Of a stretch of DNA of 17,868 nt, positions 1 to 6,563 are shown in pieces (positions within the stretch are counted from its first letter, which is position 1; each line of letters opens with the position of its first letter). The notes beneath the pieces are model-generated. The model saw nothing but the letters and a program-made list of their open reading frames with translations, ran no database searches and was not told the DNA's origin. The stretch comes from Methanosarcinales archaeon (GTDB taxonomy: Archaea > Halobacteriota > Syntropharchaeia > Alkanophagales > Methanospirareceae), in contig JAENXH010000009.1 of the NCBI GenBank assembly GCA_016649585.1, positions 1 to 17,868 of the forward strand, written 5' to 3'. The position numbers were made by a program, and so were the translations under genes.

Positions 1-224
1 CTCTTAGTTTAGAGAACACTCACAAGTTATTAAATATGCATGCATCATGCGAAAGGCGCGCGTTTTCAATTTGCTGCGTCTATTCCATGACACAAAAAGG
101 ATAGAAGATGGAAGATGGAACGATACAAAAAGTAAATCAAAAACCGCTACAAAGTAACGAGCACTGAAGGGATACAGTGTGTTTTTTGTTTAAGTCTTAG
201 TTGTTTCTCGCTGTACAGTTGGAG

Positions 225-262
225 GGGGCAAGTTTATATAACCTCAGGATTTATCGAAGTTC
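225..262 (+). promoter_or_regulatory. archaeal TATA promoter for a putative ncRNA
   Basis: A clear TATA box, TTTATATA at 232-239, follows a purine-rich stretch (GGAGGGGGCAAG). Archaeal transcription normally starts about 25 bases downstream, here near 260. No reading frame of useful length follows on this strand, but a 9-bp stem begins at exactly that point. The promoter therefore most likely serves an RNA rather than a protein. The box is seen in the sequence; its use is inferred. Confidence 0.5.
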
Positions 263-412
263 CGCCGATAGGTCAAATTTCGGTGGAATAGGGGTAGAAG
301 GGAACCTTTAGAGTAGAGACTCAAAACTTCGTAGCCGTTTAATGTGTGTTATGCGCTCAGACCCCTACAGCGTATCGATTAGTGTAGCATGACGCAGTGA
401 ACTCTTTCATTT
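258..412 (+). ncRNA. candidate structured non-coding RNA
   Basis: The segment lacks a plausible gene but folds on paper. TTCCGCCGA (260-268) pairs with TCGGTGGAA (280-288) with one G-U. Directly abutting it, TAGGGGT (289-295) pairs perfectly with ACCCCTA (361-367). Two short hairpins lie inside that second stem: AAGG/CCTT (298-301 with 305-308) and GAGT/ACTC (311-314 with 319-322). The first stem starts about 25 bases after a TATA box. I could not match it to 5S, tRNA, SRP RNA or RNase P RNA landmarks. The 3' end is uncertain; 412 is placed at a pyrimidine-rich stretch (about 401-412). Confidence 0.35.
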
Positions 413-468
413 CCAAGCGCTAAGCACCTTTAAGCTAATACATCAAGGCGGTAAAGCAGTTCTAAGAC

Positions 469-1443
469 CTAAACGGGAGAAATGATATAAATAATCCCAC
501 GAAATAGTTTAAAAATTTGTTTAATAGCATACAAGAATATTATTGCCAAAATAAAAGATGCCATAATAACTCCTAGTATATTGCTCAAAATTTGTTCGGA
601 GGGATTGATTCCAGCTGGTGGTTGATTCATCACTAACAAACTTGGGTCTTTACTCACTGCAAACATAACTATTAAAAAGGATAAGAAAAGAATTCCTAAT
701 TTAAAAGAACCATAATTGATTGAGTTTCTAAATCTAATGAGAATATTTGAAAAGAATTTGAAAACTCTATGGTCATGATCTAAATAGAATGGATAACACA
801 AATTTAAAGTTTTAGCTACCTTCTCATTAGTGAATTGGCTTTTTATATAATTGTATTTTTCTTTTGATATGTGATCTATTGAAGACAATAAATATTTACA
901 AAAAAGGTCTTCACCCATAAAATTAACTAAATTTTGCGTTACAATATAATCTATCAGTTCCGATCTAATGGGTTGGTACTTATGAATAAATAGGTAAATA
1001 TCGTAATTTTGTGGTTTAAATTGTAGAAATTTAATAATTTGATTTGTATCAAGCTGATAATCTTTAATGAATCTCAGAATATCATTTAAATCTTTTGTAT
1101 CAATATTATTTAAGAAATTCTCGATTTTTTCAGATTCGGTTGGGAATATTCTCCTTCTAATGTAACTGTTGTTGCGTAAGATTAGAACTATAGCCGCACC
1201 CATGAGAAAAAACGCTGGAACCCATACATTTACCCCTTTGAAATATAAAAGTAGGGAGAAAATACCGAAAGATAAAAAAATCCAAAATTCATCATCCACC
1301 GTCAAATTATGTTTTCCCAAATAGGGATCTAAAAATAATCGGTATAGATGCTCTAACCATGGCAAAATTAATCCAGAATATTTTATTCTTATAGGATTAT
1401 CATCCTCTTCTGTAGTTGACTCCTCGTTCCTTAATCCAACCAT
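469..1443 (-). CDS. AT-rich orphan membrane protein, four predicted transmembrane segments
   Basis: I do not recognise this 324-residue protein. It has an acidic N-terminus, two adjacent hydrophobic segments near residues 53-70 and 73-89, a long hydrophilic middle (about 95-245) rich in Asn, Ile, Lys and Tyr, and two C-terminal hydrophobic segments near 250-267 and 289-310. That suggests an inner-membrane protein with a roughly 150-residue soluble domain, probably helical, between two membrane hairpins. Codons are visibly more AT-rich than in the adjoining mmp15 gene, a common sign of accessory or transferred DNA. It lies downstream of mmp15 on the same strand, but a TATA-like TTTATAAAT about 20-25 bases before its ATG suggests separate transcription. 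It could be a sensor, effector or host-specific protein; nothing seen decides. Confidence 0.75.
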   Translation of the reverse strand: MVGLRNEESTTEEDDNPIRIKYSGLILPWLEHLYRLFLDPYLGKHNLTVDDEFWIFLSFGIFSLLLYFKGVNVWVPAFFLMGAAIVLILRNNSYIRRRIFPTESEKIENFLNNIDTKDLNDILRFIKDYQLDTNQIIKFLQFKPQNYDIYLFIHKYQPIRSELIDYIVTQNLVNFMGEDLFCKYLLSSIDHISKEKYNYIKSQFTNEKVAKTLNLCYPFYLDHDHRVFKFFSNILIRFRNSINYGSFKLGILFLSFLIVMFAVSKDPSLLVMNQPPAGINPSEQILSNILGVIMASFILAIIFLYAIKQIFKLFRGIIYIISPV

Positions 1444-1458
1444 TCTTTTCGGCTCACT

Positions 1459-1471
1459 GTTTATAAATTAA
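1459..1471 (-). promoter_or_regulatory. TATA box for the AT-rich membrane gene
   Basis: On the minus strand ATTTATAAAC lies in the gap between mmp15 and the membrane protein gene, centred about 22 bases from the ATG at 1443. The spacing would give a transcript with almost no leader. It suggests the orphan gene is transcribed independently of the mmp operon. Confidence 0.4.
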
Positions 1472-1484
1472 TTTTCAGGTACGT

Positions 1485-2714
1485 TTAAACCCCGGACACG
1501 AGCGTCGCCATCCCCACCGCACCCGCGTATTGCGAATACGGCGGCACGATGATCTCAACGCCGAGCATATCCCCAAATTCGCGCTTCACACCCTCGACTA
1601 ACGAGACACCGCCAACAAAGATGACCGGCGGCCGTACCTCCATCTCCTGGATCATCGTCTCGTAAACCTGCTCAGCAACAGAGCGGCACGCAGCAGCCGC
1701 GACATCCTCGCGCTTGATGCCCGAGGCAAGCGAAACGACAAGGCTCTGTATCCCGAATACCATGCAGTAGCTCTGCAAGTCAAATCGCTCAGTAGCCTTT
1801 GCCCGTGACTTCATCGCAAGCTGCCCCAACTCCGAGATGTCCACGTCCAACCGGTGCGATGCCACTTCCAGGAACCGTCCCGAGGAGCCGCCGCAGATAC
1901 CGCCCAGGCTAAAGCTCGTTACGATCCCATCACGCATGAGCATCAGCTTGTTGTTCATCCCGCCGACGTCGATCACTGTTGCATCGCCCTTGTGCCGCTC
2001 GGCAAGCAGAGCAGCACCTTTTGAGACAACACTCACTTCCTCCAAATTGAGATCTGCCTTTACGTGCTCGCTTACAAGGTCACGGCCGGGTCCGGTCACG
2101 CCAATTGCATCTACCTTCTTTCTTGTGATTCCAGCCTCTTTTAACGCTTTCGCCAGCGCCTCGTCCACACTCTTTAACGGGTCTGTCGTCGGCAGCCAGC
2201 CCTTCCCGATGATCTCGTTATTCTTCATCACCACCGCTTTCGTAGTCGAGGAGCCGGAATCAATCCCAATCGTGACGCCTTCCTGCTTCTCCCGCATCAA
2301 GAGCGTTTTCTGTGCTATCAACGTCTTCAACGCTTCTAACCGCGAATAAAGCTCTATCTCCTTCGGCTTCTCCACGTTTGAATACACGATAATCGGTATA
2401 TCGCTCCTCTCATGGAGATACCGCCTTATCATGTCCTTTACAATCGTCCCTTCCGAGCATTTGAAGCACGTGAGAAGTATAGCGCCTTTTATCGTGGGAT
2501 CCTGTAGCATAGATACCGCGCGTGCGATCATCAAATTCAAGCTGGGGCTTTCTGCCTCGAATCCCACTTCATCGCACGCCGAACTCACCTTCGAGAGCTC
2601 CATCTCAGGGAATACCAGTTCAATGTCTAATCGCTCGGCTATGTCGTTCACTAACCATTGAATACCACTGTATTCTGTCCCACACGATATCTGAGCAACT
2701 CTAACCGACGGCAT
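1485..2714 (-). CDS. methanogenesis marker protein 15 (activase-like ASKHA ATPase)
   Basis: This 409-residue protein matches the methanogenesis marker protein 15 family, found almost only in methanogens and relatives. Residues 1-145 form a family-specific N-terminal domain with cysteines at 11, 83 and 86. Residues 147-409 are a BadF/BadG/HgdC-type ATPase, the fold that activates 2-hydroxyacyl-CoA dehydratases by ATP-driven electron transfer. Visible motifs are GIDSGSSTTK (150-159), DVGG (249-252) and the C-terminal VGG turn. Cys274 (in GGICGGSSG) and Cys317 (in SYCMVF) sit where HgdC-type activases hold a [4Fe-4S] cluster between two subunits, so a cluster-bearing dimer is likely. The gene starts 16 bases after mmp5 stops, in one operon. 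Its exact cellular role is not settled; a redox or activation role linked to methyl-coenzyme M reductase is a reasonable inference. Confidence 0.9.
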   Translation of the reverse strand: MPSVRVAQISCGTEYSGIQWLVNDIAERLDIELVFPEMELSKVSSACDEVGFEAESPSLNLMIARAVSMLQDPTIKGAILLTCFKCSEGTIVKDMIRRYLHERSDIPIIVYSNVEKPKEIELYSRLEALKTLIAQKTLLMREKQEGVTIGIDSGSSTTKAVVMKNNEIIGKGWLPTTDPLKSVDEALAKALKEAGITRKKVDAIGVTGPGRDLVSEHVKADLNLEEVSVVSKGAALLAERHKGDATVIDVGGMNNKLMLMRDGIVTSFSLGGICGGSSGRFLEVASHRLDVDISELGQLAMKSRAKATERFDLQSYCMVFGIQSLVVSLASGIKREDVAAAACRSVAEQVYETMIQEMEVRPPVIFVGGVSLVEGVKREFGDMLGVEIIVPPYSQYAGAVGMATLVSGV

Positions 2715-2730
2715 TTTTATCTTACGCTTC

Positions 2731-3186
2731 TTATCCTTCTTCTTTCTTCTCTTCTTTTGATAACCGCTCTAAAAACTCCATTATCGCTGATACCACCGGC
2801 TCCATCCGCTTTCCTTCTTCATACTTCACTTCTAATGTGGGTATCCCCTGTTTCCTTATCAAAAACTTGAAGAATTCGTCAGCGACGGCACAGCCCATGC
2901 AACCAAAGGTGGGTGGCGCATCCGCCAATATTATTGCCGCTTCGGCTTTTTCCAACATCGGTGTAAGCAGCCCTATTCTCCCTTTTAGCCCCGCAGGTTC
3001 TTCCACGGATACATATCTCAGTGCCCTTTTCAAGTCCTCATCCGTGATATTCATTGGTGGTGCGTCTATTTCCGCATCTCTCACATGTTCGCCGACTTCC
3101 TTCATCAATACCACTGGCTCATGTCCACCCCTTTCCACCAAATCTGCCAATATCAGACTATTTGGCGGGTACACCAAAACTTTCAT
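2731..3186 (-). CDS. methanogenesis marker protein 5
   Basis: The 151-residue product matches methanogenesis marker protein 5. It opens with the family-typical MKVLVYPPNSLILADLVERGGHEP pattern and carries a CxxC pair (Cys96, Cys99, in TFGCMGC) that could bind metal or a cluster. No membrane segment or signal peptide is visible, so it should be cytosolic. It is immediately upstream of mmp15 on the same strand; the two marker genes are also neighbours in many methanogens, which implies a shared pathway. A weak purine-rich site (GGATGATATAAG) precedes the ATG. The family's biochemical function is unknown to me. Family assignment is firm; function is not. Confidence 0.87.
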   Translation of the reverse strand: MKVLVYPPNSLILADLVERGGHEPVVLMKEVGEHVRDAEIDAPPMNITDEDLKRALRYVSVEEPAGLKGRIGLLTPMLEKAEAAIILADAPPTFGCMGCAVADEFFKFLIRKQGIPTLEVKYEEGKRMEPVVSAIMEFLERLSKEEKKEEG

Positions 3187-3280
3187 CTTATATCATCCTT
3201 TCCATTGTTCGCTTTTTAGTTCTAACCTTAGCTTGATTATACTCTATCAAATTACATTATTGGTATTATAATCTGATGGT

Positions 3281-4015
3281 TCATCTCGGGCTATCCTCAA
3301 CACCGTTACTCGTGATAAAAAACTCGCATGCAGTATCTTCCGGCATAGACCGGTGCTTCTTTAAGGTGGCTCTTCTTTTACCACGCCCTTCCACCGCTTT
3401 CTCAAGCTGCACGATTGCCTTAGAGAGGTGTTCGAGGGCATATCCGCCAGAAGGTCGTAAATTACCCGTCTCAACATCCATATACACCTGATTTGTTATT
3501 ATAACCGCGAGGTCATACCTGCGGGCGAGTTCCAGGAGCTGCATTATCTGGTTCGCCAATACTCGCCTCAAATATACGCTTCTTTCATCGTCCAGCTCTA
3601 ATCGGTAGAAAAGAGTAGCTGAGTCAAGGATTACGAGTGCAACTCCGCTTTTACCTTCCTTTTCCTTTATCACCGTCTCAATCTCGCTTATACAAGACGT
3701 TTGCTGCTCGAAACTCTGTGGCTCGTAGATTATAATCCGTCGTGCTAGGCTTTCTACTTCTACATCTTCACTCCCACTCGTGCTCGAACTTGCACTGGCT
3801 ATTTGTAAGAACCTTTCCGGAGAAAACCCTTCACTGTCTATAAAGATCACAGTCGTCCCTTTTCTCACGCATTCTATCGCAGCCTGAAGGCAGATGTTGG
3901 TCTTTCCACTGCCTGCCTCACCATAGAGCTGAGTAACGGTGCCTGATTCAAAGCCGCCGCCTAACAGCTCATCTATGCTCTTACATCCAGTGCTATATTT
4001 CGTAGGAAGTTGCAT
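3281..4015 (-). CDS. radB: DNA repair and recombination protein RadB
   Basis: A 244-residue RecA/RadA-fold ATPase without the N-terminal helix-hairpin-helix domain of RadA, which is the size and form of euryarchaeal RadB. The Walker A loop GEAGSGKT is at residues 32-39 and Walker B (VALVILDSA) near 125-133. The opening STGCKSIDELLGGGFESGTVTQLYG is typical of the family. RadB is a RadA paralogue that binds DNA and helps recombination, probably as a mediator. The ATG at 4015 follows GAAGGG on the minus strand, and that stretch lies inside a dispersed repeat copy. mmp5 begins 94 bases downstream, so the two may be co-transcribed, though TATA-like sites in the gap allow separate control. Confidence 0.92.
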   Translation of the reverse strand: MQLPTKYSTGCKSIDELLGGGFESGTVTQLYGEAGSGKTNICLQAAIECVRKGTTVIFIDSEGFSPERFLQIASASSSTSGSEDVEVESLARRIIIYEPQSFEQQTSCISEIETVIKEKEGKSGVALVILDSATLFYRLELDDERSVYLRRVLANQIMQLLELARRYDLAVIITNQVYMDVETGNLRPSGGYALEHLSKAIVQLEKAVEGRGKRRATLKKHRSMPEDTACEFFITSNGVEDSPR

Positions 4016-4017
4016 TG

Positions 4018-4062
4018 AAACCCTTCTTTTGAAAAAGAAAGCGTTACCAAAAGAAAAACTTT
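4018..4062 (+). repeat. dispersed hairpin repeat, copy A
   Basis: This copy has the pattern AAACC, then CTTCTTTTGAAAAAGAAAG (a near-perfect inverted repeat), then CGTTACCAAAAG. Closely similar sequences occur at 6427-6463 and 17746-17777. It sits immediately upstream of radB, so on the minus strand it supplies the last bases before the radB start codon. Confidence 0.55.
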
Positions 4063-4089
4063 AATTATTCCTCGACACTGCGAAGCATT

Positions 4090-4122
4090 TTTGATAAAAC
4101 TTTTCTTAAAAGGTTTGCAAAC
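4090..4122 (-). repeat. dispersed hairpin repeat, diverged copy D
   Basis: Read on the minus strand, this stretch gives AAACCTTTTAAGAAAAG followed by TTTTATCAAAA, a shortened and diverged version of the A/B/C repeat. It lies in inverted orientation to copy A in the same mgtE-radB gap. Membership of the family is less certain than for the other three. Confidence 0.3.
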
Positions 4123-4128
4123 GCTTTT

Positions 4129-5433
4129 CTAAAATGGTTGAATTATAAACATCGCAAACAGAAGGCATAAAACGCCTACTACGTCTGTTAAGCTGGTTAT
4201 TAGCGGTATCGTATCGTTATCAGGGTCCATTCCGAACCTGAAGGATAAAATCGCGATGTAGTAGGAAGCGAAGTTGAGAAACGTTGTACATAAAATACCG
4301 CCTAAAAGTGAGATAGATAGCATTTCAAATACACTTGGTGTGGGCATTCCAAGTAAGATGCTCGCAATGTACGAGATCATCCCAACAAATAAAAATAAGA
4401 ATACGGAAAAGAGGTATATTACAGCGAAATTCGCAGAGACAAGCTTATCGGGAAAGGGCTTTGGCTCCACCGTTCCGATGTGAAGCATGGAGGAAAGACG
4501 CGCACTTAATATACCGCCTAACGCATTGCTTTCTCCCAAAAAAGGGGGAATAATCACTAAAATGGCGGGAAGAGCGATTAAACTCTCCAACTGCATATTC
4601 AGTGCTATTCCCGCGATGGTGCCAAGTACACCGCAGATGAAAAGCATGGGGATGCTTTCTACAAGAATGCGCCTTACCGCTGCATCGTTTGACTTTAGAC
4701 CTTTTATGGCACAGAAAAACGTTGCTACGATAAAAATCGCTGACAATAGGTTGACTGGAGATAACCAGCTTCCTAAATTCAGCAGGTTACTGTACACGTC
4801 CAGCTTTAGCAATAACAGGGCAGCAACGAGCAACGAAGGTATGGTCATCATGTCACCGGCAGAGGTTATTATCGGCGAGGACATATTGTCCAAATCCCAA
4901 TTCCGATGGTAGCCAATGATAGAGATCAGAAGTGCGATACCGAGCAGGATGATTCCGGAGATTAAACCACTGATTACCGAAATGAGAATGAAGCCATGAA
5001 GAGAGAGATACTCGATGTTCGGCATTCCAAACGCATGTGCTGCTATTTTTGCTAAGAAGCCTAAGATGACAGAAAGAACGAGCGTTAGTACCAAGGAGGT
5101 GTAGGCATTTTGGTACAATACGCCGCCTCGTTTCAGAGTTGTAGAGAAAAGCCCGAGGTGCATGGACGTTCCTAATCGCGAGACGAGCGCACTGTAAATA
5201 TTACCACGCATGGCAATTGCCGGTGGGATAAGTATCATAAGACCAGGAAGCGCTTGTAGCATGCCTGTCATCAAACTCAATCCAATTCCCGCCAAAAGAC
5301 CGGTGAAAGAACAAAATAGTAGTGAGAAGGGAGCTTGCCTAAATAAGTCTGCGAAGTTGTGAAAAAAGGAAGAGACATGACTGGGAGGAGCCCTCAAGAC
5401 TTTCTTTCGTAATTCCTGGATTCGCATTCGCAT
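4129..5433 (-). CDS. MgtE/SLC41-type divalent cation transporter, two tandem domains
   Basis: The protein (434 residues from the chosen start) contains two copies of the MgtE membrane domain, about ten membrane segments in all, and lacks the cytoplasmic N and CBS domains of bacterial MgtE. Both halves carry a PPAIAMRGN- or PPFLGESNA-type loop followed by SRLGTSMHLG or ARLSSMLHIG. Both also have a DxDN...P.ITS..D motif (SSPIITSAGDMM and TIPLITSLTDVVG), where the Asp is expected to line the Mg2+ site. This pattern fits SLC41-like Mg2+ transporters, although Co2+ or Ni2+ cannot be excluded. I chose the ATG at 5433 because GGAGGAGG lies 7 bases upstream; the longer ATG at 5481 has GGAG directly abutting it and lies in a hairpin stem. 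It heads the minus-strand block leading to radB. Confidence 0.85.
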   Translation of the reverse strand: MRMRIQELRKKVLRAPPSHVSSFFHNFADLFRQAPFSLLFCSFTGLLAGIGLSLMTGMLQALPGLMILIPPAIAMRGNIYSALVSRLGTSMHLGLFSTTLKRGGVLYQNAYTSLVLTLVLSVILGFLAKIAAHAFGMPNIEYLSLHGFILISVISGLISGIILLGIALLISIIGYHRNWDLDNMSSPIITSAGDMMTIPSLLVAALLLLKLDVYSNLLNLGSWLSPVNLLSAIFIVATFFCAIKGLKSNDAAVRRILVESIPMLFICGVLGTIAGIALNMQLESLIALPAILVIIPPFLGESNALGGILSARLSSMLHIGTVEPKPFPDKLVSANFAVIYLFSVFLFLFVGMISYIASILLGMPTPSVFEMLSISLLGGILCTTFLNFASYYIAILSFRFGMDPDNDTIPLITSLTDVVGVLCLLFAMFIIQPF

Positions 5434-5615
5434 ACTTATCCCTCCTCCTCTCTCTACCGCCCATCTTATGCCCGAAGGCATCTCCTTTACCCTTACTCAT
5501 GCCGCTACGCAGGCTTTTTATTCTTATCACGCCTGCGCTATGGCTATCCGGAGGCTTTTGTTCAGCTTCGCTTTCGTTATCTCTTTCTTGCATGGACATC
5601 ATGCTCGTTTCTTAC
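5434..5615 (-). promoter_or_regulatory. structured 5' leader of the mgtE-like gene
   Basis: If transcription starts about 25 bases after the minus-strand TATA-like stretch near 5632-5647, the mgtE-like mRNA has a leader of roughly 180 bases, unusually long here. In the leader, read on the minus strand, ATGCC-TTCG-GGCAT (5481 to 5468) forms a UUCG-capped hairpin ending 17 bases before the ribosome-binding site (5441-5450). CGCAGGC (5537-5531) can pair with GCCTGCG (5514-5508). I do not recognise a known Mg2+ riboswitch. A regulatory role is inferred only from length and structure. Confidence 0.3.
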
Positions 5616-5652
5616 TTTATTTACCTCCTCTTTTATGATATAAATAATAAAA

Positions 5653-5955
5653 ATGCCTTCGGGTGACGAGAAACTGGAAGAGATACGGAAGAGGATAGAT
5701 GAAATAGACGATGCTATTGCAGATTTACTTTCAAAGAGGATGTACTATGCGAATGAGACGAAGAATGAGAAACAACGAATGAAAATGCTTATCGTTGACG
5801 AGCAACGCCAAAGCGAAGTGATAGAGAAGTGGTGTAAGCGGGCGAGGAAGAACAGAGAAAGCCGCGAGTATGATTTGAGCGAAGAGATGATGAGAAAGAT
5901 AGCTGAACTCATAATTGAATATACGGTTAAGAAAGAGATGGAAGGACAGCAGTAA
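5653..5955 (+). CDS. chorismate mutase, AroQ class
   Basis: A 100-residue all-helical AroQ-type chorismate mutase, which rearranges chorismate to prephenate for Phe and Tyr synthesis. Counting from the E. coli enzyme, the active-site positions appear as Arg12, Arg29, Lys40, Asp49 and Arg52. The usual Glu after that Arg is Gln53, and the Gln88 position is Glu89. These assignments rest on spacing, not on an alignment program. It is a monofunctional enzyme with no prephenate dehydratase or dehydrogenase domain. An acetyltransferase gene begins 2 bases after its stop, so the two are surely co-transcribed. A TATA-like TTTATTTA at 5616-5623 would give a very short leader. Confidence 0.87.
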   Translation: MPSGDEKLEEIRKRIDEIDDAIADLLSKRMYYANETKNEKQRMKMLIVDEQRQSEVIEKWCKRARKNRESREYDLSEEMMRKIAELIIEYTVKKEMEGQQ

Positions 5956-5957
5956 AT

Positions 5958-6425
5958 ATGGACGTTGTGGTGAGCACGGCAAAAGGAATTACGATAAAAT
6001 TGAGGCATTTTGAAAAGCCGGATATCAGAAGAGTGATGGAAATAGAGGATGAATCATTCTTAGATGGCGATGCCGCGTTGTATCTGGAATTATATGAGGA
6101 ATGGCCGGGAGGCTTCTTAGTTGCAGAGAACGAAGGTAAGGTGATAGGTTTCGTAGTTCTTGTATTAACGCCTGAAGGAGACGGTCGAGTATTTGCAATT
6201 GCCGTTGATTCGAGGTATAGAGGTGTAGGTGTGGGGAAGGTTTTATTAAAAGCGGCTTTTAACACGCTGCGGAAAAGAAAAATAGGATTTGTGCGGCTGG
6301 AGGTACGGGTAAGCAATCATGTAGCACATAGATTATATAGGAGTATGGGATTTATGGAGTTTGGGTTCATTCCGTTTTATTACAAGGATGGTGAAGGCGC
6401 GATAATGATGAGAAAAGTCATGTAA
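5958..6425 (+). CDS. RimI-like GNAT N-acetyltransferase
   Basis: A 155-residue single-domain GNAT enzyme. The acetyl-CoA loop RYRGVGVGK is at residues 87-94, preceded by the strand VFAIAVDS. Near 119-131 the pattern VSNHVAHRLYRSMGF resembles the VNNxxAxxLYxxxGF of RimI, the alanine acetyltransferase acting on protein N-termini. N-terminal protein acetylation is therefore the best guess; an acetyltransferase acting on a small molecule is possible. Translation is probably coupled to the chorismate mutase gene, 2 bases upstream. A hairpin repeat follows the stop directly and may end transcription ahead of the converging sepS gene. Confidence 0.82.
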   Translation: MDVVVSTAKGITIKLRHFEKPDIRRVMEIEDESFLDGDAALYLELYEEWPGGFLVAENEGKVIGFVVLVLTPEGDGRVFAIAVDSRYRGVGVGKVLLKAAFNTLRKRKIGFVRLEVRVSNHVAHRLYRSMGFMEFGFIPFYYKDGEGAIMMRKVM

Positions 6426-6426
6426 C

Positions 6427-6463
6427 AAACTTTCTTTTGAAAAGAAAGCTTTACCAAAGAAAC
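6427..6463 (+). repeat. dispersed hairpin repeat, copy B (possible terminator)
   Basis: AAAC, then the inverted repeat CTTTCTTTTGAAAAGAAAG, then CTTTACCAAAG. The stem is essentially perfect. It begins one base after the stop of the acetyltransferase gene and points into the gap before the converging sepS gene. That position suits transcription termination, but the conserved TTACCAA tail shared with copies A and C is not explained by a simple terminator. Confidence 0.55.
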
Positions 6464-6563
6464 TTGTTTGTTCTTTTGCGTGGCGAAAAGGGGTCTTTAC
6501 ATCTTGTTTGATGTTTTCATTTCATGCGGGAGGCATTCAGGAAGAAGTCTTTGTAGTCCTTAT

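Noticed and set aside
1..102. Tail of a plus-strand gene entering from the left
   Set aside because: One frame is open until a TAG at 100-102, but the 33 residues show no recognisable protein character and no overlap with other signals.
100..122. Short direct repeat GAAGATG-GAAGATG
   Set aside because: Two 7-base units only; too short to be a tandem repeat locus or CRISPR unit.
258..412. RNase P RNA, SRP RNA, 5S rRNA or tRNA at the left end
   Set aside because: None of the conserved core sequences or clover-leaf features of these RNAs could be found, so only an unnamed candidate RNA is reported.
1837..2349. 170-codon frame antisense to mmp15
   Set aside because: Ser/Thr/Pro-rich composition typical of antisense reading of a real gene; mmp15 has clear family motifs on the other strand.
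5434..5481. Longer mgtE-like start at 5481
   Set aside because: The ribosome-binding purines abut the ATG with no spacing and the codon lies inside a UUCG hairpin; the ATG at 5433 has GGAGGAGG at ideal spacing.
5339..5602. 87-codon minus-strand frame covering the mgtE-like leader and gene start
   Set aside because: Its C-terminal third is the mgtE coding region read out of frame, the composition is low-complexity and polar, and the only strong ribosome-binding site is 20 bases from its ATG. It is better explained as a leader region.
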